This document shows, piece by piece, positions 1 to 6,967 of a stretch of 20,294 nt of DNA. Both the position numbers and the translations under genes were made by a program. Under the pieces are notes generated by a model. It ran no database searches, had not been told where the DNA came from, and saw only the letters and a program-made list of their open reading frames with translations. The stretch is from an uncultured bacterium (GTDB lineage Bacteria; Bacillota; Clostridia; Oscillospirales; Ruminococcaceae): assembly GCA_934845495.1 (NCBI GenBank), contig CAKWRB010000009.1, positions 1-20,294 of the forward strand, in the 5' to 3' direction. Within the stretch, counting starts at the first letter, position 1, and every line of letters starts with the position of its first letter.

Positions 1-51
1 GACGATACCCATGCTCATTGCAAGTGCTTCTACTGCGAGCATGATGCCTAA
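1..51 (+). CDS. C-terminal end of an unidentified Cys/His-tailed protein (partial)
   Basis: The window opens inside a reading frame that runs 16 codons to TAA. The visible tail reads DDTHAHCKCFYCEHDA, with three Cys and three His in eleven residues (H-x-H-C-x-C-x2-C-x-H). Such a cluster could bind a metal, probably zinc. The frame is supported by its position: the stop lies 23 nt before a strong intrinsic terminator, as expected for the last gene of a plus-strand unit. Too little is present to name a family. The metal-binding idea is inference from residue content only. Confidence 0.6.
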   Translation, partial: DDTHAHCKCFYCEHDA

Positions 52-74
52 CTTCATTATTTTATGATTCCAGG

Positions 75-117
75 ACACTCCGCAGCGGCACAGCTCTGCG
101 GAGTGTTGCGTTTTTTT
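75..117 (+). terminator. Intrinsic terminator after the partial gene
   Basis: A perfect 11-bp GC-rich stem (ACACTCCGCAG / CTGCGGAGTGT) with a 10-nt loop is followed by TGCG and seven T. It ends the transcription unit entering from the left and insulates the ppx promoter downstream. Confidence 0.9.
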
Positions 118-154
118 CGGGAGGGTTCGTCCAAATTTGGCTTGCTTTTCCAAC

Positions 155-208
155 TTTACACAAAATTAACACAAATATATCCCATCGGACATCGAACCTC
201 GATACAAT
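155..208 (+). promoter_or_regulatory. Candidate PhoP box and promoter of ppx-ppk
   Basis: TTTACA (155-160) and TTAACA (166-171) are separated by exactly 5 nt inside an 11-bp tandem repeat (TTTACACAAAA then TTAACACAAAT). This matches the known Firmicutes PhoP box pattern TT(A/C/T)A(C/T)A with 5-nt spacing. A -10-like TACAAT follows at 203-208 with no good -35 box, as is common at activator-dependent promoters. The units would lie roughly 45-60 bp before the likely start site, within the range of PhoP boxes. Only two of the usual four units are clear. Control by phosphate is inference, supported by the polyphosphate genes downstream. Confidence 0.5.
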
Positions 209-237
209 GAATATAGAAACTGGGGGAGTATGATTTT

Positions 238-1173
238 ATGGAACTGATCAAAACTGCCGGACCGCAGATCAATTTTGCCGTGGTGGATCTCGGCTCCAAC
301 ACCATCCGCATGACACTTTATGATGTGCAGGAACAGGGTGGATTTCAGGCGCTGTTCTCGGAAAAGCGCATGGCCGGCCTGGTAAACTACATCCAGGGCG
401 GTTCGCTGAGCCGGGCCGGGATCGAGGTGGCCTGTTCGGCCCTGCGGGGATTCCAGCGGCTGCTGGCTCAGTTCGGGTCGGTGCCGATGCATGTGTTTGC
501 CACCGCCTCGCTGCGCAACATCCGCAACACTGAGGAGGTGCTGGCCGCCATCCGGGAAAGCACCGGGCTGGAGGTGGAGGTGATCTCCGGTGAGCTGGAA
601 GCCCGCTACGGCTGCATTGGCGCCCTGCTCACCTGCCCGCTGGCTGGGGGCGCCGTCTTTGACATCGGCGGCGGCAGCACCGAGATCGTCCGGCTTGAAA
701 ACGGCAAGATCATCTCCGCCCAGAGTCTGGATATGGGGTCGTTGAACCTATACAACCGCTATGTCTCCGAGCTGTGGCCCAGCCGCCCGGAAATTGAGGA
801 CCTGGCAGCAGCGGTACGCAAGAAGCTGCGCAAGACCGATCTGCCCAAAAAGCCCGACCCCTTCATCTGCGGCATCGGCGGCACTGCACGGGCGGTACTG
901 AAGATCGCCAATCAATACCTGGAAAAGCCGGAGAGCAACCGCCTGCTCACCCTGGCAGAACTGGACCGTACCGCTTCGATGCTGCTGGACCGCAAGAACA
1001 CCGCCCGAAAGCTGATCCTGAAAAACTGCCCCGACCGGGTACACACCATTCTGCCCGGCGTGATCATCATGACAACACTCACACACAAGCTGTGCAAGGA
1101 ACAGCTCTACATCAGCCGCTACGGCGTCAGGGAGGGATATCTGTGTCAAAAACTGATAAAGCCTGGGATCTGA
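238..1173 (+). CDS. ppx: Exopolyphosphatase, Ppx/GppA family (short form)
   Basis: This 311-residue protein belongs to the ASKHA-fold Ppx/GppA phosphatases, which release phosphate from the ends of polyphosphate chains or hydrolyse pppGpp. Visible motifs are phosphate loop 1 (VVDLGSNTIRM, about residues 16-26), the catalytic-Glu region SGELEARYG with Glu121 at the same number as in E. coli PPX, phosphate loop 2 (FDIGGGSTEI, from about 141) and GIGGTARAV near 212. It is the short form: the C-terminal HD-type domain of the ~510-residue E. coli enzyme is absent, as in many Firmicutes. The ATG is preceded by GGGGGAG at 9 nt. It is the first gene of a two-gene operon with ppk, supporting polyphosphate as the substrate, though pppGpp activity cannot be excluded. 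Confidence 0.9.
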   Translation: MELIKTAGPQINFAVVDLGSNTIRMTLYDVQEQGGFQALFSEKRMAGLVNYIQGGSLSRAGIEVACSALRGFQRLLAQFGSVPMHVFATASLRNIRNTEEVLAAIRESTGLEVEVISGELEARYGCIGALLTCPLAGGAVFDIGGGSTEIVRLENGKIISAQSLDMGSLNLYNRYVSELWPSRPEIEDLAAAVRKKLRKTDLPKKPDPFICGIGGTARAVLKIANQYLEKPESNRLLTLAELDRTASMLLDRKNTARKLILKNCPDRVHTILPGVIIMTTLTHKLCKEQLYISRYGVREGYLCQKLIKPGI

Positions 1174-3251
1174 GCTATACACAAAACCGGGAGCTGAGCT
1201 GGCTCAAGTTCAATGCCCGTGTCATGGACGAGGCCATGGACCCCCATGTGCCGCTGCTGGAGCGGCTCCGGTTTCTCTCCATCTTCACCAGCAATCTGGA
1301 TGAGTTCTTCATGGTACGGGTAGGAAGCCTCACCGACCTGAACCTCACCCTGCCCAAACAGACCGACAGCAAAAGCGGTCTGACCCCGCAGCAGCAGCTT
1401 GGCTCCATCTACGAGGCAGTGCGCCCGCTGATCCGCTACCGGGATGCCGCCTTTGCTGAAATCTCTGCCGAACTGCAGAAAAAAGGGGTCCGGGAGTGGA
1501 AGCCGGATGAACTGGAGGGCAAAAACCGTTCCTTTATCCAGGACTGGTACCGGGACCGTATCTTCCCGCTGCTCTCCCCCCAGATCATCGACCGCAGCCA
1601 CCCCTTCCCCCATCTGAAGAACAAGGCGCTCTATGCCGCTGCCATGCTCACCGGCCAGGATCGCTCGCTGCTGGGGATCGTGGAAGTGCCCGATTCTCTG
1701 CCGCCCATTATCCTGCTGCCGGGCGAAAATGCCCAGTATGTACGCACCGAAGAGGTGATCCTCTCCCAGCTGCGGAAGATCTTCAAGGCCTATCACATCA
1801 CCGAGCAGTGCATCGTCTCGGTAACCCGGAATGCCGACATCAACTATGCCGAAGCCGGGATCTACGACGACGAGAGCGAGGACCTGCGGGATTACATGAC
1901 CAAGGCCCTGCGCAAGCGCGGCCGTCTGGCGCCGGTACGGCTGGAGATGCAGGGCGATGCCCCGGAGATCCGCAAGCTGCTGGAACAGAAGCTCAAGCTG
2001 GATTCCCAGCAGACCTACATCTGCTCCTGCCCGCTGATCCTCAAGTATGCCTATCAGCTGGATAAGGCCGACCGCTCCCTCTACTACACCGAATACACTC
2101 CGGTCTATCCGGATTATCTCTCCAAGGAGCACCCCCTCTGGCCCCAGATCCAGCAGCGGGATATCCTGCTGTTCTATCCCTACCAGTCGATGCAGCCCTT
2201 CCTGGGGCTGCTCCGGGAGGCCGCCAACGACCCCCAGGTGCTCTCCATCCAGATGACCATCTATCGGCTGGCCGGCAACTCGGCTGTGGCCAAACACCTC
2301 TGCACCGCAGCGGAAAACGGCAAGTCGGTCACCGTGCTGGTGGAACTCCGGGCGCGGTTTGATGAGGAGAACAACATCGAATGGGCCAAGGAGCTGGAGG
2401 AGGCCGGCTGCCGGGTGGTATACGGAATCGAAGGCTACAAGTGCCACTCCAAGATCTGCCTCATTACCCGCCGGGAGAAAAACGGCGGCCTGAGCTATGT
2501 CACCCAGATCGGCACCGGCAACTTCAACGAAAAAACCGCCACCCTCTACACCGACTTTGCCCTGCTCACTGCCGACCCGGTCATTGCTGCGGATGCGGTG
2601 AACTTCTTCCAGAATATGCTCATGGGCGACCTGTACAGCAGCTACCAGAAGCTACTGGTGGCCCCCTTTACCATGAAGGACCATCTGCTGCGCCTGATCG
2701 ACGGCGAAATCGCCCGGGGTCCGCAGGGGCACATCATCATCAAGGTCAACTCGGTCACCGAGCGGGAACTCATCGACAAGCTGGCCCAGGCCTCCCAGGC
2801 CGGTGTCCGGGTGGAGCTGATCGTCCGGGGCATCTGCTGCCTGCTGCCAGGTATCCCCGGCAAAACCGACAACATCACCGTCACCAGCATTGTGGGGCGC
2901 TTTCTGGAGCACTCCCGGGTGTACTGCTTCGGCGATGGGGAGCTCCGGCAGCTCTACATCTCGTCGGCGGACATCATGACCCGGAACCAGATCCGCCGGG
3001 TGGAGATCGCCTGCCCGGTGGAGGACCCCGACCTCAAGCGCTGGCTCTCCCACTATCTGGATATTCTGCTGGCGGACAATGTCAAGGCCCGGCGGCTGCT
3101 GCCCAGCGACGAGTATGTGGACGCCACCCAGGTGGACCGGCCTCCCCTCTCCTCCCAGAAATACTTCATGGACCATCTGCCGGAATTCCCGGCCTACGAG
3201 CCGCCCAAACAGACCCTTCTGAACCGGTTCGGGAAGATGTTCCACCGCTAA
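1143..3251 (+). CDS. ppk: Polyphosphate kinase PPK1
   Basis: PPK1 reversibly transfers the gamma-phosphate of ATP to polyphosphate. The 702-residue length fits the family. Visible are the N-terminal segment NRELSWLKFNARV, the conserved FTSNLDEFFMVRVG, ARFDEENNIEWA, the phospho-acceptor His in YKCHSKICLI (His435 by this start, the same number as E. coli), GTGNFNEKTA, the second catalytic His in FLEHSRVYCF (His590, near E. coli 592) and YISSADIMTRN. I chose the GTG start because GGGAGGG lies 6 nt upstream. An ATG at 1092 in the same frame lacks a ribosome site and would add a stretch unlike the family. The GTG lies inside ppx, a 31-nt overlap that suggests coupled translation. It shares the candidate Pho-box promoter. 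Confidence 0.96.
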   Translation: MSKTDKAWDLSYTQNRELSWLKFNARVMDEAMDPHVPLLERLRFLSIFTSNLDEFFMVRVGSLTDLNLTLPKQTDSKSGLTPQQQLGSIYEAVRPLIRYRDAAFAEISAELQKKGVREWKPDELEGKNRSFIQDWYRDRIFPLLSPQIIDRSHPFPHLKNKALYAAAMLTGQDRSLLGIVEVPDSLPPIILLPGENAQYVRTEEVILSQLRKIFKAYHITEQCIVSVTRNADINYAEAGIYDDESEDLRDYMTKALRKRGRLAPVRLEMQGDAPEIRKLLEQKLKLDSQQTYICSCPLILKYAYQLDKADRSLYYTEYTPVYPDYLSKEHPLWPQIQQRDILLFYPYQSMQPFLGLLREAANDPQVLSIQMTIYRLAGNSAVAKHLCTAAENGKSVTVLVELRARFDEENNIEWAKELEEAGCRVVYGIEGYKCHSKICLITRREKNGGLSYVTQIGTGNFNEKTATLYTDFALLTADPVIAADAVNFFQNMLMGDLYSSYQKLLVAPFTMKDHLLRLIDGEIARGPQGHIIIKVNSVTERELIDKLAQASQAGVRVELIVRGICCLLPGIPGKTDNITVTSIVGRFLEHSRVYCFGDGELRQLYISSADIMTRNQIRRVEIACPVEDPDLKRWLSHYLDILLADNVKARRLLPSDEYVDATQVDRPPLSSQKYFMDHLPEFPAYEPPKQTLLNRFGKMFHR

Positions 3252-3270
3252 ACCAGAAAAAAGCATCCAA

Positions 3271-3303
3271 AAAAGGCAGACACCATCGTGTCTGCCTTTT
3301 TTT
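3271..3303 (+). terminator. Bidirectional terminator between ppk and the convergent membrane-protein gene
   Basis: The stem GGCAGACAC / GTGTCTGCC with loop CATC is flanked by an A-run on the left and seven T on the right. It can stop ppk transcription on the plus strand and the convergent gene on the minus strand. Confidence 0.92.
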
Positions 3304-3312
3304 GCATGGGGG

Positions 3313-4323
3313 TCAGATTTCTGACGCCACCTGTTCCACCTGCTTTTTGTACCGCCGCCAGAGCAGCTCGAACAGCAGGTAGTAGACCACCGCCAACCCG
3401 AACCAGGGCAGGGAGGTACCCGCATTGCTCCGGATCAGATCGGCAACCAGAGCCAGCGGAACCATAAATGCAGTCATTATAACCTTTTCCCGAGCTGCCT
3501 TGAGCAACTTCATCAGGTCGGCCAGCTTTTGTTCCAGAAGGTCTTTTCCGTCTCCCGGGTCCAAAGCACTGACTTGTTTATACACTCCCCGGCCGCACAG
3601 GATAATTTCCACTGCCAGCCATCCGCAGCCCAACAGAGTAAGGATATTGGCTGTAAGGCGCGGACGCAAGGAAATCATCTGCAGAGTAAGCCCCGCCTGA
3701 ACCAGCGGTACAGCCACTATAATAAGCTCGACTGCCCCCAGAAAGAGGAAGTTCCGGGCACCCCTTTGGAGGGAGCGGAGATCATCGGCCTGCTCCCGGC
3801 TCCGGAGGACCGGCCTCCCCGACTCCGGCTTTGGCGCAGCCTCCGGCAGCGGCAGCATCAACCAAAACCGACGAACCATCCAGAAGTCCAGCAGCACCAG
3901 CAGGGCATAGACCACTGCCAGCGGAATGGAATGAAGGGTACCGGCCTGCATCCACTCTACCAGGAACAGAAACGGAATCACCAACAGTGCGCCGGGCAGC
4001 CGTCGGAGCGCCTTGCGGCAGATCTCCGAAAGCTGCAGGATCAGGGCATCCCAGTCCAGCGGCTCCTGTTTTTTGGCCTCGTCCACCGCCTCATTGAGGT
4101 TCCAGACGGTCATTCCCGGCATAAAAACGGTCAGCAGGCAGACCCTTCCGCCATAGCGGTACCCTGCCACCCCGATGGGAAGACACAGCGGCCCCAACCC
4201 CACCAGCCCATTGGCAAACAGGTCAAGACAAAGGACCAGAGCGACCTGCACAGCCACCACCAGCGCAAACTGAACGATCTTCCGTTTTAGTTCCGATACG
4301 GTACACAGTTTCTGTTGGCTCAT
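3313..4323 (-). CDS. Multi-pass membrane protein of unknown function
   Basis: I do not recognise this 336-residue family. The N-terminal ~15 residues are polar and basic. Hydrophobic segments follow at about 17-35, 40-56, 112-130, 133-155, 195-215, 228-245, 283-302 and 309-325, giving six to eight membrane spans. A soluble acidic loop lies near 75-100 (EAVDEAKKQEPLDWDAL), a charged Pro-rich loop near 160-185, and an amphipathic Lys/Leu-rich stretch near 262-282. No catalytic motif or transporter signature is evident. The ATG has GAGGG 6 nt upstream and an extended -10 promoter just before it. The gene is single, converges on ppk and has its own terminator. It could be a sensor, transporter or envelope protein; nothing here decides. 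Confidence 0.8.
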   Translation of the reverse strand: MSQQKLCTVSELKRKIVQFALVVAVQVALVLCLDLFANGLVGLGPLCLPIGVAGYRYGGRVCLLTVFMPGMTVWNLNEAVDEAKKQEPLDWDALILQLSEICRKALRRLPGALLVIPFLFLVEWMQAGTLHSIPLAVVYALLVLLDFWMVRRFWLMLPLPEAAPKPESGRPVLRSREQADDLRSLQRGARNFLFLGAVELIIVAVPLVQAGLTLQMISLRPRLTANILTLLGCGWLAVEIILCGRGVYKQVSALDPGDGKDLLEQKLADLMKLLKAAREKVIMTAFMVPLALVADLIRSNAGTSLPWFGLAVVYYLLFELLWRRYKKQVEQVASEI

Positions 4324-4356
4324 ACGCTTCCCTCTTTTCGCTTGTTTTTCACCTCC

Positions 4357-4385
4357 ATTATAGCATAGAGGTTTTGTGAAAAACT
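4357..4385 (-). promoter_or_regulatory. Extended -10 promoter of the membrane-protein gene
   Basis: On the minus strand TGCTATAAT gives a perfect -10 (4362-4357) with the TG extension. The -35 position 17 bp upstream (AGTTTT) is poor, which an extended -10 tolerates. A GGAGGTG directly after the -10 is too near the start site to act as the ribosome site. The one used is GAGGG before the ATG. Confidence 0.6.
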
Positions 4386-4430
4386 ATTTACAATCCGATA
4401 AAAAAACTCCCGATTTTTTGTAGAAGTGAC

Positions 4431-4473
4431 AAAAACGCACCTCTGTGAGCGGATTTCCTCTCACAGGGGTGCG
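4431..4473 (-). terminator. Intrinsic terminator of the smaller secreted-protein gene
   Basis: A 14-bp stem (CGCACCTCTGTGAG / CTCACAGGGGTGCG on the plus strand, one G-U type pair) has a 10-nt loop. Five A on its left read as a T-run on the minus strand. It begins about 20 nt after the stop codon. Confidence 0.92.
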
Positions 4474-4491
4474 CTGCTGTTCTGTGCCGGG

Positions 4492-5397
4492 TCAGTCCAC
4501 CGGGGTGGCTTCCGGGAACTTCTCCCCGGTGAGGACATACCGCCCCAGGTTGGTCACCGACAGGGTGACGGTGTTCGCCTCGGCATCATGGATGGCCGGG
4601 ACCCGGTAGAGCCGTCCGTACAGGTAGCGGTAGGCATAAACCGGCCCATCCAGCTGGGTCCGGAACTGGCTGAGGTCGATGGTGAGCCGGCCGTTCTGGA
4701 AGTTGCCGCCGCCCGGGAACCCCAGATAGACCGCCGGCGCCCCCTGCAGGAACCGCTTCACCGCCGGGATGCTCTCCTGTGTCGCCGAGAAATCCACCGT
4801 GTCCCTGGCGGTGAGGGTGCCGGTAAAGCTCCACCCCTCCCCGGTAAAGGTCACCGGACGCCAGCGGTTGAGCCGGGCCAGCTCCATCTGCTGCGGCACG
4901 GTGTAAAGCGGCATATACGGCCGCACCGCCACTGGTTCCCCGGCCTGCACCGAGGAGAGATTGGCCTGCCGCAGCCCGGCTGTGACCGCGACATCCAGCT
5001 CCGCCCCCTCCCGGCGGCTGTACCGCAGGGTGAGTTCCGCCCCGTGGGTGTCCCCGTCCCGGATCTCCCCGGCGGTTTCCACCCGGACATAGCACCGGCC
5101 GTTCCAGGTGCGGACGGCGGCGCTCTCCAGGGCCGTTCCCTCCTTCACCTCCAGTTCCAGCGCCTCCGCCTCCGAAGCCGGAAGCACCACGGTGCGCCCA
5201 TCCGGATGGGTATACTGCACCGGGAAATAGTAGGTGCTGTCCGGCTGCAGCAGACTGATCCCAGCTGCCACCGCCCCATCCTGCCCCAGCGAAAGGCCGG
5301 GGGTTTCTGCCGCCAGTGCGGTGGTACCGGCGGCTGCCATCATCAGGGCTGCCAGCACAGCCGCTGCAGACCGGTGCATCATCTTGCTCTTGTTCAT
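4492..5397 (-). CDS. Secreted protein of unknown function, likely paralogue of the next upstream gene
   Basis: This 301-residue protein starts with a typical Sec signal peptide (basic MNKSKMMHR, an Ala/Leu core, ALA-A cleavage site near residue 30), so the product is exported. The start is fixed by GGGAGG 8 nt upstream; a longer frame to 5502 lacks both ribosome site and signal. The mature part looks beta-rich, with no Cys apart from one and no known catalytic motif. Its layout resembles the neighbouring 400-residue protein: LLQPDSTYYFPV near the N terminus, VYLGFPGG about 75 residues from the end, then alternating Tyr/Leu strands ending YVLTGEKF. It has no anchor or poly-Ser tail. I do not recognise a named domain. 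It has its own promoter and terminator, so it is separately transcribed. Confidence 0.85.
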   Translation of the reverse strand: MNKSKMMHRSAAAVLAALMMAAAGTTALAAETPGLSLGQDGAVAAGISLLQPDSTYYFPVQYTHPDGRTVVLPASEAEALELEVKEGTALESAAVRTWNGRCYVRVETAGEIRDGDTHGAELTLRYSRREGAELDVAVTAGLRQANLSSVQAGEPVAVRPYMPLYTVPQQMELARLNRWRPVTFTGEGWSFTGTLTARDTVDFSATQESIPAVKRFLQGAPAVYLGFPGGGNFQNGRLTIDLSQFRTQLDGPVYAYRYLYGRLYRVPAIHDAEANTVTLSVTNLGRYVLTGEKFPEATPVD

Positions 5398-5502
5398 GGT
5401 TTTTCCTCCCTGTATCCGCAGCCGGGATCTCCCGGCAGTTGGTTCTTGCTCCGGGCTGCTGCCCGATGAATCCATTATACCGGAGCAGACCGATCGGCTC
5501 AA
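5398..5502 (-). promoter_or_regulatory. Promoter and two-hairpin leader of the smaller secreted-protein gene
   Basis: On the minus strand TTGAGC (5502-5497) and TATAAT (5479-5474) are spaced 17 bp. The leader of about 70 nt opens with the hairpin CGGGC-AGCA-GCCCG (5465-5452) and carries a second perfect 7-bp hairpin (GCCGGGA / TCCCGGC, 5436-5421) just before the GGGAGG ribosome site. Neither has a T-run, so they are not obvious terminators. They may stabilise the mRNA or affect translation. Confidence 0.7.
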
Positions 5503-5562
5503 TATGGAGTTGTTACCATTTTGTAATCATTTTCGTGCCAGAAAAACCGCCCATTCCATGGC

Positions 5563-5603
5563 AAAACAAAAAGACAGGGCCTCCCATTGGGGAGGTCCTG
5601 TCT
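5563..5603 (-). terminator. Intrinsic terminator of the larger secreted-protein gene
   Basis: A 14-bp stem (AGACAGGGCCTCCC / GGGAGGTCCTGTCT on the plus strand, one wobble) has loop ATTG and an A-rich run at 5563-5571 that reads as T-rich on the minus strand. It starts 26 nt after the stop, so the gene really ends at its NPDTGR codons. Confidence 0.93.
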
Positions 5604-5629
5604 GATTCTGTGCGGAGAAAACAACTGGG

Positions 5630-6832
5630 TTACCGGCCGGTATCGGGGTTTACCTTGTTGCCGCTGCTGCCAGTATTCCCGGTATTGCCAGGCTTGCTGA
5701 CGCTGCTCGACGAGCTGCTGGACGAAGAGGAGCTGCTCTCCTCCTTTTCCGGCTGCGAAATCGCATTCTTCAGCGGGCGGTCGGAGGCAATGTAGCTGGT
5801 CAGGCGGTCGGTGCGATAGGCCAGATAGCCGTCCTGGGTGGTGGTATCCAGCTCGATCAGGTCCTTGCCGTCCACCTCGTAGAGGTACTCCATATCCTTA
5901 TCCTTGATGACCAGGTTGGAGTTGGCGGCAAACACCGGCTCACCCGGGAAGGAGATGCACACCAGGTCGGCCTTGGGGTTGGCGCCAGCCACCTTGGAGT
6001 TGGTGACGGTGGAGTAGGAGAGGTTGAAGGGCTTCTCCTTGGAAGAGGAGAACTTGGCCAGGTACTCGGCGGTATTGCCGAAGAAGAGCTTCGACTTGGA
6101 CACATCGCCGCCAGCCATGACCAGCGGCATCGAGTTATCCACAGTGTACTCGTCATCGTCGATGACATCGTAGTCGGTGGAGGCGATCTCGAACTCCTCC
6201 ACCGAAATGGTGGTGGTGGTCACGCGGTCCTCAGACTCAAGATCGACGCTGTCAGAGCTCTCACCATCGATGAAGCCGCCATCGAAATCGACCGGTGCAA
6301 CGCTCGAATATCTCTGCAGGTTGCGAAGAGTTACATTCATGTCATCATCAAGGCCGGCAACATCTGCAAAGTCACGGGTATCCGTTTCAAACTCACTTGC
6401 CATCGCCTTATTGATTTCCTTATCCTCCTTGGAAAGGCCCTTTTCCTTGACCTTCAGCAGGATATAGGCGTCCTGGGCATCGTAGTAGGTATCCCGGTTC
6501 TGCTTTACCTTCACGGTGAGGTAATAATCCCCGTCCGAACCCTTGGATACCTCCACCGAGGAGAACTTTTCCTTTTCGCCCTTGGGGGTGTACTCCGAAG
6601 CGGTGATGCTCCAGATGTCGGCCGACTCCTCATCAAAGGGGTTGCTGCCGTCCATGATCGGGAAGGTGTAGGTATTGCCCGGCACCAGTACATTGCCGCC
6701 GTCCATGGAATCATAGTCCAGGGTGACCCAGCCGCCAAATTCGATATAATCATAGCTCTTTGCGGCAAAGGCAACCGTTGTAGAACCTGCGGCCAGTACA
6801 GCCGCCAGCATCATTGCTGCAAATCGTTTCAT
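5630..6832 (-). CDS. Secreted protein with poly-Ser linker and C-terminal NPDTG motif
   Basis: The 400-residue product has a Sec signal peptide (MKRFAAMMLAAVLAAG, cleavage near AFAA-K). The start is set by GGAGGG 8 nt upstream; an ATG at 6883 has no such site. The mature protein is very acidic (Asp/Glu-rich around residues 130-240) and appears beta-rich. A C-terminal module contains ISFPGEPVFAANSNLVI and ends YIASDRPL, resembling the smaller neighbour. Then come 12 consecutive Ser, a Gly/Asn/Thr-rich stretch and NPDTGR-stop. In clostridial surface proteins an NPxTG motif often precedes a hydrophobic anchor, but here the gene stops right after it. No catalytic signature is recognised. It may be a released or cell-wall-associated structural protein (inference). 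Confidence 0.85.
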   Translation of the reverse strand: MKRFAAMMLAAVLAAGSTTVAFAAKSYDYIEFGGWVTLDYDSMDGGNVLVPGNTYTFPIMDGSNPFDEESADIWSITASEYTPKGEKEKFSSVEVSKGSDGDYYLTVKVKQNRDTYYDAQDAYILLKVKEKGLSKEDKEINKAMASEFETDTRDFADVAGLDDDMNVTLRNLQRYSSVAPVDFDGGFIDGESSDSVDLESEDRVTTTTISVEEFEIASTDYDVIDDDEYTVDNSMPLVMAGGDVSKSKLFFGNTAEYLAKFSSSKEKPFNLSYSTVTNSKVAGANPKADLVCISFPGEPVFAANSNLVIKDKDMEYLYEVDGKDLIELDTTTQDGYLAYRTDRLTSYIASDRPLKNAISQPEKEESSSSSSSSSSSSVSKPGNTGNTGSSGNKVNPDTGR

Positions 6833-6901
6833 ACTCTTTTCCCTCCAGAATTCTGTTGATTTTTCCTTCCATAAAGAAAGCATCTTCAGGGTACTGAAAC
6901 A

Positions 6902-6930
6902 ATTATATACTATCCATTCCTGAAAATAAA
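6902..6930 (-). promoter_or_regulatory. Likely promoter of the larger secreted-protein gene
   Basis: The minus strand has TATAAT (6907-6902) within GTATATAATTG, about 70 nt before the ATG. The hexamer 17 bp upstream is a weak TTTATT. No strong terminator is visible between the upstream lipoprotein gene and this point, so some read-through from that unit is possible. Confidence 0.5.
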
Positions 6931-6967
6931 GCGTTTTCCCGGATTCAGCACCGGAATATTTTACCGG

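Noticed and set aside
1146..2447. Long minus-strand frame (433 codons) opposite ppk
   Set aside because: It mirrors a certain ppk gene, has a low-complexity His/Gly/Leu composition and no ribosome site; it is a shadow of GC-rich codon use.
4426..5469. Plus-strand 347-codon frame opposite the smaller secreted protein
   Set aside because: It runs through a terminator and opposite a gene with clear signal peptide, promoter and ribosome site.
5700..5745. Serine-codon repeat read as a tandem DNA repeat
   Set aside because: The codons are mixed (AGC, TCC, TCG, TCT), so the poly-Ser tract is kept at protein level and is not a simple DNA repeat.
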